Positions 25,478-33,144 of a stretch of DNA of 34,332 bases are shown here, piece after piece (positions within the stretch are counted from its first letter, which is position 1; each line of letters begins with the position of its first letter). The notes under the pieces are model-generated. The model was not told the origin of the DNA and made no database searches. It saw only the letters and a list, made by a program, of their open reading frames with translations. Source of the stretch: Ignavibacteriales bacterium (GTDB lineage Bacteria > Bacteroidota > Ignavibacteria > UBA10030 > UBA8401). The stretch covers positions 1-34,332 of the forward strand of contig JAPLFO010000139.1 of the NCBI GenBank assembly GCA_026390635.1, written 5' to 3'. Both the position numbers and the translations under genes were made by a program.

Positions 25478-26281
25478 ATGATCAAAAACAAACCGATTGG
25501 TGTCTTCGATTCCGGCATTGGCGGGCTGACCGTTGTCCGCGCCATGCTGAAGCGTCTTCCACACGAGAACATTGTGTACTTTGGAGATACCGCACGCGTT
25601 CCGTACGGCTCCAAATCTCCGCAGGTCGTGCGGGAGTATGCGGAAGATATTACGAAGTTCTTGATCTCAAAGGACGTGAAGATGATCGTCATTGCATGCA
25701 ATACGGTCTCTGCCGTAGCGCTTGATGTTGTGCAGAAGCTCACCCGCGTTCCGGTGGTGGGTGTGATTATTCCCGGCGCAGAAGCCGCTGCGGCGGCAAC
25801 AAAGAAGAAGCGTATTGGTGTCATCGGGACAGCCGGCACGATTGCAAGTAACGCATACAGCAATGCTTTGAAGATGATAGATCCGGAGCTCCAAGTACAC
25901 AGCCGGGCGTGTCCGCTTCTTGTTCCGCTGGTAGAAGAAGGGTGGCTCAATCACGCCGCCACCGAAATGATTGCGAAAGAATATCTCTTTCCGCTCATGA
26001 CAGAAAAAATTGACACACTCGTTCTGGGTTGCACCCACTATCCCCTTCTGAAGGATGTCATTACAAGGGTCACAAGAGGAATGGCGACGCTGATCGATTC
26101 CGGTGAAGCAACCGCGGGCCGTGTCGCGGATGTGCTGCAGGAACACGACATTGTTAATCCAAGCAGAGAACATCCGAATGTCCAATTTTTTGTCAGCGAC
26201 ACACCAAGCAAGTTCACGGAAATTGGCGAGCGTTTTCTGGGGAGAAAACTCGGAGTGGTGAAGAGGGTGATGGTGGGATAG
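25478..26281 (+). CDS. murI: Glutamate racemase
   Basis: 267 residues; converts L-glutamate to D-glutamate for peptidoglycan. The start at 25478 gives the usual N-terminus (PIGVFDSGIGGLTVV); the open frame extends upstream inside glnD but lacks similarity. Catalytic Cys74 (VIACNT) and Cys185 (VLGCTHYP), together with Asp11-Ser12 and His187, are present. It sits 10 bases after glnD with only a weak ribosome site, so translation may be coupled. Pairing of a glutamine sensor and a glutamate-using wall enzyme may be coincidental. It converges with the serine hydrolase gene. Confidence 0.96.
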   Translation: MIKNKPIGVFDSGIGGLTVVRAMLKRLPHENIVYFGDTARVPYGSKSPQVVREYAEDITKFLISKDVKMIVIACNTVSAVALDVVQKLTRVPVVGVIIPGAEAAAAATKKKRIGVIGTAGTIASNAYSNALKMIDPELQVHSRACPLLVPLVEEGWLNHAATEMIAKEYLFPLMTEKIDTLVLGCTHYPLLKDVITRVTRGMATLIDSGEATAGRVADVLQEHDIVNPSREHPNVQFFVSDTPSKFTEIGERFLGRKLGVVKRVMVG

Positions 26282-26314
26282 GCCACCGCAAATATGCCGC
26301 CGTTGCACCTCTTC

Positions 26315-27421
26315 CTATTGTGCAAACAGAAGCATCTCTGCAATTCGTTCAACCATCGCCTTCGGATTCGCATTGTCTCTGTTTGTTAATACAATGATTG
26401 TTGTCCGTTTGTCGGGGAATCGCTGAATCTCATTCCTGAATCCGATTGTGCTGCCGGAATGATGAATGCGTTTCACTCCTTTGTAGTCGCTGATTCTCCA
26501 CCCAAATCCGTACTCTGAGTTGGTTCCATCGGGAAGAATGTTCGGCACGAATGCTATTTGCTGTGTCTTTTTTCTCACCAGTGGAGAATTGTAGAGAGCT
26601 TTGTCCCACTTTGCCAGATCCATGACGGATGAATAGATGCCTCCGTCTCCCAACACCGCACTCGTCATACTCTGATCCGTTTGTCTAAACAGATCCGGAT
26701 GCAGGCTGTCCACAGGCGAATAGCCATAGGCGCGGTTTTTAACCGCCGAAATGCCGTTTTCATATGCGACAGTGTTATTCATTTTCAGCGGTCTGAAAAT
26801 ACTTTTCTGCAGGAATTTCGCGAATGTCATACCCGATCGTTTCTCGACAATCAGCGCCAGTAGTGCATAGCCGGAATTACTGTAGAGATATCTTGTGCCC
26901 GGTTCAAAGTACGTGCTGTCCTGTTTTTTCATGAGCGAAAGCACATCTTTGTCCAGCAATTGCACCGTCGTTGTGTCCGGCATCACGGACTCATAGTCGA
27001 TCAAACCCGAAGTGTGCTGCAATAGATTCTTCACGGTGATCTTTTTGCCGTACGCGGGGAAATCCGGAAAGAAGTCTGTGAGCACATTGTCGTAGCGAAG
27101 CTTCTTGCGATCCGCAAGAATCGTGACAGCGGTTGCGGTAAACTGCTTGGTCACCGATGCAAGCCGGTAATTTGTCGATGGTGTGGCGGATCGCCTTGCT
27201 TCCACATACGCCATTCCGTACCCTTTCGCCAGCAGAGTTCTGCCGTTGCGAATTACCATCACACTCGCACCGGGACCATCGGGACGGTTGAAGGCGGCAA
27301 AGAGCGAATCTATTCGCTTCTCCAATTTTCGCTGTGGAAATGCCGTTGAAGAAAGAAGAATTACAAGAAAAAGGCAAACAAGCGAACGCGGGCTTCGGTG
27401 AGTTCGATGCGGAAAGTTCAC
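26315..27421 (-). CDS. Secreted serine hydrolase, class C beta-lactamase / D-Ala-D-Ala carboxypeptidase family
   Basis: 368 residues from a GTG at 27421, chosen because AAGGAG lies 6 bases before it. An ATG at 27493 would add 24 residues ahead of the signal peptide (SLVCLFLVILLSSTAFPQ). The serine beta-lactamase-fold motifs are all present: S89-V-T-K92 (SxxK), Y180-S-N182 (YxN) and H321-S-G323 (HxG). Members of this family include peptidases, esterases and beta-lactamases; AmpC-type resistance activity cannot be claimed from motifs. It stands alone, convergent with murI and separated from the DEAD-box gene by a terminator. Confidence 0.9.
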   Translation of the reverse strand: MNFPHRTHRSPRSLVCLFLVILLSSTAFPQRKLEKRIDSLFAAFNRPDGPGASVMVIRNGRTLLAKGYGMAYVEARRSATPSTNYRLASVTKQFTATAVTILADRKKLRYDNVLTDFFPDFPAYGKKITVKNLLQHTSGLIDYESVMPDTTTVQLLDKDVLSLMKKQDSTYFEPGTRYLYSNSGYALLALIVEKRSGMTFAKFLQKSIFRPLKMNNTVAYENGISAVKNRAYGYSPVDSLHPDLFRQTDQSMTSAVLGDGGIYSSVMDLAKWDKALYNSPLVRKKTQQIAFVPNILPDGTNSEYGFGWRISDYKGVKRIHHSGSTIGFRNEIQRFPDKRTTIIVLTNRDNANPKAMVERIAEMLLFAQ

Positions 27422-27454
27422 ACAGTACTCCTTTCTATGAAAATACAAAAACGA

Positions 27455-27490
27455 CGAATCAGAATTATCAAGTCCCATAATTCTGATTCG
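27455..27490 (-). terminator. Probable terminator downstream of the DEAD-box gene
   Basis: A perfect 14-base inverted repeat, CGAATCAGAATTAT (27455-27468) and its complement (27477-27490), with an 8-base loop. On the minus strand it is followed by TCGTTTTTGT. It starts 19 bases after the helicase stop and ends 33 bases before the serine hydrolase GTG. The stem is A/T-rich, so efficiency is uncertain. Confidence 0.65.
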
Positions 27491-27508
27491 CAATTCATAC
27501 GGGCAAAT

Positions 27509-29002
27509 TCATCTATTGGATCTGCGGCGGGGTGGACGGCGCGACGACGAAGATGATGATGACCGCCGCCGGGGGACGGCATGTTCTGTACTTTTTTCAT
27601 GCGGCCCGGGTTTTGGCAGCGGGGCAAGCCACTCTTCCTTCGGATAGGTGAAGCTCATCTTCTGGCCGAGAAACTCTTCCAGTTTCGGAATCTCGTGCGC
27701 GTCATCCTCACTCGCAAAGCTGACGGAGGTTCCGCTGGCACCGGCACGGCCTGTACGTCCGATGCGATGAACGTAGTCTTCCGGATCCTGGGAAAGATTG
27801 TAGTTGATGACGTGGCTCACGCCTTCGATATGCAGTCCGCGCGCAGCGACGTCGGTGGCAACGAGCACGCGGAATTTTCCCCCGCGGAAATCCTCCAGCC
27901 GCTTTATCCGCTGATCCTGCGTGACGTCGCCGGAGAGCAGCGCGCTGGTGATTCCATACCGGGTCAGCTTGTCCTTCAGGTCACGCGTCTCATCGCGGCG
28001 ATTGCCGAATACAATGACGCGCTCCAGATTGTTTTGTGTAATGTAGTTGTACAGCAGTTTGAATTTTTCAGCATTTGTCGTGATATAGACCATCTGATCG
28101 ACCGTATCGACAGCAACCTGTTCCGGCTCTATTTCCACCGCAATCGCGTTGCGCGTCCATGAATCTCCCAGCCGCTTCACTGTTGATGTTAGCGTCGCGC
28201 TGAAGAACATCGTCTGACGTTCGGACTTCGGCGGCGTGCTTTCAACAATTTTCCGCACATCGGGAATAAATCCCATGTCGAGCATTCGGTCGGCCTCATC
28301 AATCACCAGAATCTCGACGCTCTTTAGGAAAATCTTCCCCTTCGACTTGAAGTCCAGCAAACGTCCCGGTGTTGCGATAACAATGTCGACTTCGCGTTCC
28401 GTCAGCGCCTTCATTTGTTTTTGATAATCCATGCCCCCGATCAGCGCCACGATCTTGCAGCGCATATGCGGTGAGAGCAGGCGTGCGTCTTTCTCGATTT
28501 GGAGTACGAGCTCGCGCGTTGGGGCGAGAATAAGTGCGCGCGGGGTTGCAGCCGGACGTTTTCCCTGTTTCGGATTCCTTATAAAATGCGTCAGGATGGT
28601 AAGCAGAAATGCTGCAGTCTTTCCTGTTCCGGTTTGAGCTTTGCCCGTCGCATCGTCACCTTTAAGCGTCGTCGGAAGAATCTCGGCCTGAATCGGTGTG
28701 CAATAGGTGAAGCCAAGATCTGATATTGCGTGCATCAAAGCATCCGGCAGGCCCAGATCATGAAAGCGGGTGCGTCCTTCGACGACGGGGACATCGAAGA
28801 GGGAAAGCTTCCATTCCTCTGTCGGCTTTACGACTGGTTTTGCGGGAGGCTCAGGCTTTCGCTGGCTGACGTGTGGTTCTACCCTTTTTGCCCCGGATGG
28901 AGTGCGTCGTTTTGGAGCAGGTGTCGGCTGCGAAGACGTAGTGATGCGCTGTGACGGGGTACCCAGCCACTGTTTGATTTTTGAAACGATTTGTGAAAAC
29001 AA
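27509..29002 (-). CDS. DEAD-box ATP-dependent RNA helicase (RhlB-like)
   Basis: About 497 residues if started at TTG 29002. There is no ATG in frame before the conserved core, and the frame stays open to a TTG at 29056. All core motifs are visible: Q motif F-x-x-x-TPIQAEILP, motif I AQTGTGKT (about 122-129), PTREL, DEAD (about 235-238), SAT (about 268-270), ATDVAARGLHI and HRIGRTGRAG. The core, including VNYNL-type DPEDYVHRIGR, resembles RhlB. A Pro/Lys-rich linker (about 15-70) precedes the core and an Arg/Ser tail (SSSSSSSRRPPRRRSNR) follows, probably for RNA binding. Roles in RNA decay or ribosome assembly are likely. No other degradosome gene is near. Confidence 0.93.
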   Translation of the reverse strand: MFSQIVSKIKQWLGTPSQRITTSSQPTPAPKRRTPSGAKRVEPHVSQRKPEPPAKPVVKPTEEWKLSLFDVPVVEGRTRFHDLGLPDALMHAISDLGFTYCTPIQAEILPTTLKGDDATGKAQTGTGKTAAFLLTILTHFIRNPKQGKRPAATPRALILAPTRELVLQIEKDARLLSPHMRCKIVALIGGMDYQKQMKALTEREVDIVIATPGRLLDFKSKGKIFLKSVEILVIDEADRMLDMGFIPDVRKIVESTPPKSERQTMFFSATLTSTVKRLGDSWTRNAIAVEIEPEQVAVDTVDQMVYITTNAEKFKLLYNYITQNNLERVIVFGNRRDETRDLKDKLTRYGITSALLSGDVTQDQRIKRLEDFRGGKFRVLVATDVAARGLHIEGVSHVINYNLSQDPEDYVHRIGRTGRAGASGTSVSFASEDDAHEIPKLEEFLGQKMSFTYPKEEWLAPLPKPGPHEKSTEHAVPRRRSSSSSSSRRPPRRRSNR

Positions 29003-29027
29003 GGATATGCCTGTATTGTGGTATACT

Positions 29028-29056
29028 AAAATACTCAAAATCCGCCCAAACTTCAA
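29028..29056 (-). promoter_or_regulatory. Candidate promoter of the DEAD-box helicase gene
   Basis: Minus strand TTGAAG (29051-29056), 17 bases, TATTTT (29028-29033). Transcription would start near 29021, just before the TTG at 29002. This favours that start over the more upstream TTG, which would lie inside the -35 box. Confidence 0.35.
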
Positions 29057-29134
29057 CCAACCAGGGAGATTTGGTCACCTCGGCGTTGGTTGGCGAGCAC
29101 AGTCGAGTCAGGGTTCCCGAGCGAAACCGAGGGA
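29054..29134. repeat. REP-like intergenic element, copy 2
   Basis: Contains an 8-base inverted repeat CAACCAAC (29054-29061) / GTTGGTTG (29085-29092), a GGTCACCTCGG box and a GAGCGAAACCGAGGGA motif (29119-29134). CCTCGG and CCGAGG can also pair. GGTCACC and GAGC(N)CCGAG are shared with the hairpin at 13772-13815, suggesting a dispersed family. Confidence 0.4.
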
Positions 29135-29154
29135 TGTTCGGCGATCGCAGAGCC

Positions 29155-30474
29155 TCACCTCCCCGCCAACGTGATCCACTGCGCGATATCATCGATCACC
29201 TTTTCGGAGACATGTCCCGTCTGCTGGTATTCTTCCGGCCTGCTTTTTCCTTCTCCGGCAATGAAGAGATGATTCAATGAGGGATAGAGTATGCACCGCA
29301 CATCATTGCGTGCGGCCAATCCATTTTTCCAGCCATCAAAATCCGCTTTCGTTACCTGATAATCCCGTCCACCTTGCAAGATCAACAGCGGGCGCTTTAT
29401 CTGCAGCGCCGTTTTTACCGGATCATAACGGCGCAGATCAAGCCAATACTTTGCGGGGAGAGAAAGCGGCAGCAGATTCGCAGCGGTCGACGGAGATAAT
29501 GTTCGATCTTTTACCCGCGCAACTTGTTCCTTTAGTTCCACAATGTCATAGGTCGTGTCTTTTTCAAGTGATGTGAGATAAATCATCTGATCCAGGATCA
29601 ATTCTTCCAATGGCCGCGTGGCTCCGGCGAGAACAACTCCGCCGGCAACTCCGCTTGCTTCATGCATGATGCGCGGCACGAGCATCCCGCCAAGACTATG
29701 CCCCACTATAAAGATCTTTTTCCCATCGATCTTTTCTGAGAAAGACAAGACTTCGACGGCGGCAATTGCATCGTCCACCGTCTCTTCCTTCACCGTCAAA
29801 CTATCTTTGATCGCAGCCATCGCGGCAGCATGCGCGCGCGTACGTTTCTCGTATCGCAGAACAGCAATCCCCTTTGAGGCAAGGCCCAGCGCCAGATCGC
29901 GGAACGGTTTGTTCGCTCCAATGCTTTCGTCCCGATCATTCGGGCCCGATCCATGGACAAGCACGACTGCCGGAAACGGGCCGTCTCCTACCGGAAGAGT
30001 AAGTGTTCCCGGCAAAGCCGTTCTTCCTTTTCCGATGAAGATATTCTTCTCGGAATATTTCTCTGACCTCGCATATTCGGGCTGCGCATAAGGCACAACG
30101 GATTCTGCGGGCACAAAATGAAGTCCGGCGATTTCGCCTGACGCATTGATCGCAATTTCGGCTGCAAGGGTTGTGCGTTCAAAAACACACGTAACGAAAC
30201 AAATGTCGAGTCCATCCTTCTTCTCTGTCCGCACACCTGTCTGTTTCTTAAACTGTCCGACTTGCTGCAAAAGTCCCGTCCAGATTTTTTCCAACGTGGC
30301 CGGTGGGCATGCAGTCTTCATTGTCGCATCGAACAACGGAGGTGCGTCGGAGAATTTTCCGGCGGCAAGAAGATCGACAAACTCGCGAGCCCGTTGTTCC
30401 GGCTCAATGGTTTTTTCCTGTGCATTTAAAAGTGTTCCGAAGAACACGATCAGGATTCCAATGCCATGTTTCAT
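29155..30474 (-). CDS. Secreted alpha/beta hydrolase with N-terminal DUF3887-like domain
   Basis: 439 residues with a signal peptide (MKHGIGILIVFFGTLLNAQ). An N-terminal domain (about 25-125) with AREFVDLLAAGKFSDAPPLF and KIWTGLLQQVGQFK matches the DUF3887 pattern often found before such hydrolases. The hydrolase domain has the oxyanion-type LVHGSGPNDRD, nucleophile Ser260 in GHSLGG, an acidic QGGRDYQV loop and a catalytic His in SLNHLF. The combination is typical of extracytoplasmic dienelactone-hydrolase-like esterases; substrate unknown. GGGAG precedes the ATG. It lies 80 bases after the 150-residue membrane protein gene on the same strand and may be read from the SPFH promoter or its own. 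Confidence 0.88.
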   Translation of the reverse strand: MKHGIGILIVFFGTLLNAQEKTIEPEQRAREFVDLLAAGKFSDAPPLFDATMKTACPPATLEKIWTGLLQQVGQFKKQTGVRTEKKDGLDICFVTCVFERTTLAAEIAINASGEIAGLHFVPAESVVPYAQPEYARSEKYSEKNIFIGKGRTALPGTLTLPVGDGPFPAVVLVHGSGPNDRDESIGANKPFRDLALGLASKGIAVLRYEKRTRAHAAAMAAIKDSLTVKEETVDDAIAAVEVLSFSEKIDGKKIFIVGHSLGGMLVPRIMHEASGVAGGVVLAGATRPLEELILDQMIYLTSLEKDTTYDIVELKEQVARVKDRTLSPSTAANLLPLSLPAKYWLDLRRYDPVKTALQIKRPLLILQGGRDYQVTKADFDGWKNGLAARNDVRCILYPSLNHLFIAGEGKSRPEEYQQTGHVSEKVIDDIAQWITLAGR

Positions 30475-30554
30475 ATGGCTCTCCCGCCGGTCGTTGTTGG
30501 GGTGCGTCGATGCAATATTGGCACAGCGGATGATAAATGTTCTGCTTCTATCAT

Positions 30555-31007
30555 CTATGCTTTTTCCTCACGCGCTATACCTGCATCCCATAACGCCTTG
30601 GAGAGTTCTTCGGGTCTGTCGGTGCCGACAAGAATGCGCCTCCCGCTCCTCATCCGGAGTTCCACCGCCTTGAATCCTGATACATTATACACCCATGTAT
30701 TTGGCAGGATCCAATGAATTCCCCATCCGTACCACGCCTTTGTGCGACACGGTACCGCACAGGCGATATTAGATAATTTGATAGTCCTTCGGATCAATCC
30801 TGCGCCGAATTTGATCAGCATGGAACTATCCGTGACCACAACGGTCAATGCGGCAAAGAGAAAGAGAATCGCTCCCGCTGCAATAGGCAGAAGCCAGAAT
30901 GGAAACGGCGCGCGTCCAAGCAACACAATCACAAGCGCGGCAGTTGTTGCTGCAAGTATTATATATGTGAGAAGATATCCCGTCTGTGTATGCCTATATC
31001 GTTCCAT
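30555..31007 (-). CDS. Two-TM protein with PH-like C-terminal domain
   Basis: 150 residues from the ATG at 31007, preceded by AAGGAG with a 6-base gap; a longer frame to 31181 runs antiparallel to sense in the RHH gene and is not used. Two membrane helices (about 12-32 and 36-58) are followed by a soluble beta-rich region with the aromatic stretch KAWYGWGIHWILPNTWVYNV and a final RPEELSKAL helix. The helix-pair plus beta-domain layout resembles bacterial PH-like (bPH) membrane proteins. Function unknown. It overlaps the ribbon-helix-helix gene by 14 bases and shares the SPFH transcript. Confidence 0.75.
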   Translation of the reverse strand: MERYRHTQTGYLLTYIILAATTAALVIVLLGRAPFPFWLLPIAAGAILFLFAALTVVVTDSSMLIKFGAGLIRRTIKLSNIACAVPCRTKAWYGWGIHWILPNTWVYNVSGFKAVELRMRSGRRILVGTDRPEELSKALWDAGIAREEKA

Positions 31008-31215
31008 CGCTCTCTCCTTCCGGAGCGGATTGAATCTGCTCCGGTGTGCCCGTGTTCGATGCGGAGATCTTTGGTCGTTTCGCTTTCTTGACGGCATCGG
31101 TGAGCAGAAATTCGATTTGCGCATTGATGCTGCGCAGATCGTCCGCCGCCCATTTTTCAAGTGATGCGAAGACGTCTCCATCGACGCGGAGCAGAAATTT
31201 CTTCTTTTCAGCCAT
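30994..31215 (-). CDS. Arc-like ribbon-helix-helix DNA-binding protein
   Basis: 73 residues. The N-terminal half reads as an RHH fold: strand KKKFLLRVD, helix DVFASLEKWAADDL, turn, helix RSINAQIEFLLTDAVKKAKR. The RSxNxxI core is the Arc/MetJ-type signature. The tail (about 50-73) is polar and probably disordered. RHH proteins bind DNA as dimers on tandem half-sites about one helical turn apart. The three GATATC boxes at 11-base spacing in the promoter of this operon fit that habit, so autoregulation is likely (inference). No toxin-like gene is adjacent, so a toxin-antitoxin role is not supported. Confidence 0.82.
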   Translation of the reverse strand: MAEKKKFLLRVDGDVFASLEKWAADDLRSINAQIEFLLTDAVKKAKRPKISASNTGTPEQIQSAPEGESDGTI

Positions 31216-31319
31216 ACTTCTTTGGTTTAACAGCTTTCATCGGACCCAGACTGCGCCCTTCTTGCTGTGTTTAGTTACGAACGAGCACCGCCGCACCAAT
31301 AATTCTCTTAATCCTTAAT

Positions 31320-32195
31320 TTACTGATAGAGCGTTCCTGTGTTGACCACCGGCTGTACTTCGCGGTCCGACACCAACGCCACCATCAGATTATTAACCAT
31401 GGTTGCCTTTTTGTCTTCATCAAGCGTTACGATCTTCTGATCCGCAAGAGCCTGTAATGCGCCCTGTACCATGCCCACGGCACCTTCGACAATCAGTTTT
31501 CGTGCGGAGATTATGGCTTGAGCCTGTTGTCGGCGCAACATGGCTTGAGCAATTTCCTGTGCATAGGCCAAATGGCTGATGCGGGACTCGTTGATCACGA
31601 CACCGGCCACTTCAAGCCTCGCCTGCACTTGTGTGCGGAGATTTTCTGCAACCCGCTGCGGAGCGCCGCGAAGTGAATCACCTTCATGGTCCTGGATATC
31701 GTACGGATATTCGGATGCAAGTGCACGGATAGCTGTTTCGCTCTGTATGGCTACAAACTGTTCGTAGTTCTCAACGTCGAACAGGGCCCGTGACGAATCA
31801 GCAACTCTCCAGACGATTACCGCTGCAATTTCAATTGGATTTCCGTGCAGATCATTTACCTTCAACCGCTCACTGTTGAAATTTCTGATCCGGAGAGAAA
31901 CATGCCGCTTCACTGCAAACGGGTTTGCCCACCAGAATCCGTCCTCGCGAACGGAACCGATGTACTTTCCAAAAAGTACAAGTACGCGCGCTTCATTTGG
32001 CTGGACAATGAAGAATCCGGCTGAAAAAATTCCGGTGAAAACAACCAGGGGGACGAAACCCCATAGCATAATCGGGGCATCATTGATAACCATCAGATAC
32101 AGTAATACGACATCGAGAATTGTCAGCAGAAGCAGTATGCCAAGACCAACAAATCCGTTTGTCCGTTTTGCTACTTTTTCGGTAATGGGTTGCAT
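31320..32195 (-). CDS. SPFH/Band-7 (stomatin/prohibitin-like) membrane protein
   Basis: 291 residues. Two N-terminal hydrophobic segments (about 15-37 and 41-65) are followed by the SPFH domain, with [34 protein letters not shown] and [20 protein letters not shown]. An Ala/Gln-rich helix follows ([21 protein letters not shown]), typical of oligomerising SPFH proteins. Such proteins form ring assemblies at the inner membrane and organise proteases or lipid domains. AAAGGAGAT precedes the ATG. It is the first gene of an operon with the RHH protein and the two-TM protein; the RHH start lies 104 bases downstream. Confidence 0.92.
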   Translation of the reverse strand: MQPITEKVAKRTNGFVGLGILLLLTILDVVLLYLMVINDAPIMLWGFVPLVVFTGIFSAGFFIVQPNEARVLVLFGKYIGSVREDGFWWANPFAVKRHVSLRIRNFNSERLKVNDLHGNPIEIAAVIVWRVADSSRALFDVENYEQFVAIQSETAIRALASEYPYDIQDHEGDSLRGAPQRVAENLRTQVQARLEVAGVVINESRISHLAYAQEIAQAMLRRQQAQAIISARKLIVEGAVGMVQGALQALADQKIVTLDEDKKATMVNNLMVALVSDREVQPVVNTGTLYQ

Positions 32196-32219
32196 GCAAA
32201 ATCTCCTTTCTCTCGTTGT

Positions 32220-32247
32220 GATATCGTAATGATATCATATTGATATC
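32220..32247. promoter_or_regulatory. Operator-like array: three GATATC boxes at 11-base intervals
   Basis: GATATC occurs at 32220-32225, 32231-32236 and 32242-32247, each preceded by T, at exactly 11-base steps. The flanks TTGTGATATC and GATATCACAA also make the whole array an inverted repeat. It covers the expected transcription start, the -10 and part of the spacer of the SPFH promoter, the classic place for a repressor. The RHH protein of the same operon is the natural candidate. Confidence 0.75.
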
Positions 32248-32257
32248 ACAATGTCAA
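32229..32257 (-). promoter_or_regulatory. Promoter of the SPFH-RHH operon
   Basis: Minus strand TTGACA (32252-32257), 17 bases, TATCAT (32229-32234). Transcription would begin near 32222, about 27 bases before the SPFH ATG, leaving room for its AAAGGAG site. Confidence 0.7.
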
Positions 32258-32292
32258 GAAGAAAATGGAGAATTTTGTGGCCTGATTGCTGG

Positions 32293-33144
32293 CTATTTGG
32301 GCTTTCCGCCAAATTCGCGGTCTAGTTGGGTGGGTATTTTTATTCCTGGCCTGCTTGCAGCTTTTCTGGACGCGGCTCTCCTGGCAGTCTTTATCAACTC
32401 CAATGACTTCATATACGCTGAATCATATGACACCCCCCGCGACATCAGATTTCTCTCGCAAAGTTCCCCCGTGACAGAGAACTCTGTTTCCTCACAGGAC
32501 ACCTGTCCATCAATCCAGATTTCTTTTTCCGGAATGAATTGATATGCAAGATCGTTTCCTGAAAATCCAAAGTCCGGGAAAATCTCTCTTCGTACTATGG
32601 CTCCATCCACAATCCAAATCTGTATTCCTTCGCGCTCATCATAGAATCGGCGGTACACATTGCGCAAAACGATGGAGTCCGGCAATGTTATAATTTCCCG
32701 CTGACCATCACAGTCGACGGGGCGCACTTTTCTTATGGAGTGTTCGTGGAATTGCGTATTCTCAAAATCTCTTATCCGCATTCGCCGCTCGACAGCAAGC
32801 GCGCTATCGTGAGCATCGGCATATGACATCCGGTATGCGGCCATCAATGCACGCTCGTAGATCTCGTGTTCCATTGTGTAATTGTACTCTTCTGACGAAA
32901 TTGATTGATCAATCCAGATTTCCTTTTCCGGAATAAAGAGATACCGCTGATCGTTCCCACCGTAGAGAAATTCCGGATAAATGTCTCTGCGCACGCTATT
33001 GCCGTCGACGATCCAGACATTGAATCCCCGGGTGATTCCACAGGGAATTCTATATACACGATTTGCCGACGCGGATTGTGCCGACGCAGACACTGCTGCA
33101 AGAATCCATGAGAGAGAAAATATTATGACTTTGTATGTCTTCAT
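32293..33144 (-). CDS. Secreted protein with a tandemly duplicated HExxER-type domain
   Basis: 283 residues with a signal peptide (about 1-23). Two copies of a domain of about 75 residues are clear: about 41-117 and 173-250. Each opens VWIVDG or IWIVDG, then VRR-(D/E)-I-(Y/F)-P, a GND turn, FIPEKEIWID and a (Y/E)-(E)RxLM helix. Copy 1 has H93-E-I-Y-E97-R98; copy 2 has G226-E-L-C-E230-R231, so its His is lost. The HExxE pattern resembles a minimal metal-binding or peptidase-like motif, but no third ligand is assured and activity is not claimed. I do not recognise a named family. The ATG overlaps the preceding stop by 4 bases. Confidence 0.78.
   Translation of the reverse strand: MKTYKVIIFSLSWILAAVSASAQSASANRVYRIPCGITRGFNVWIVDGNSVRRDIYPEFLYGGNDQRYLFIPEKEIWIDQSISSEEYNYTMEHEIYERALMAAYRMSYADAHDSALAVERRMRIRDFENTQFHEHSIRKVRPVDCDGQREIITLPDSIVLRNVYRRFYDEREGIQIWIVDGAIVRREIFPDFGFSGNDLAYQFIPEKEIWIDGQVSCEETEFSVTGELCERNLMSRGVSYDSAYMKSLELIKTARRAASRKAASRPGIKIPTQLDREFGGKPK

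Noticed and set aside
30529-30555. 7-base inverted repeat GATGATA/TATCATC after the two-TM protein gene as a terminator
   Set aside because: There is no T run on the minus-strand side and the loop is 13 bases; too weak to call.
30994-31215. Toxin-antitoxin pair based on the ribbon-helix-helix protein
   Set aside because: Neither neighbour looks like a toxin: one is an SPFH protein, the other a two-TM PH-like protein.
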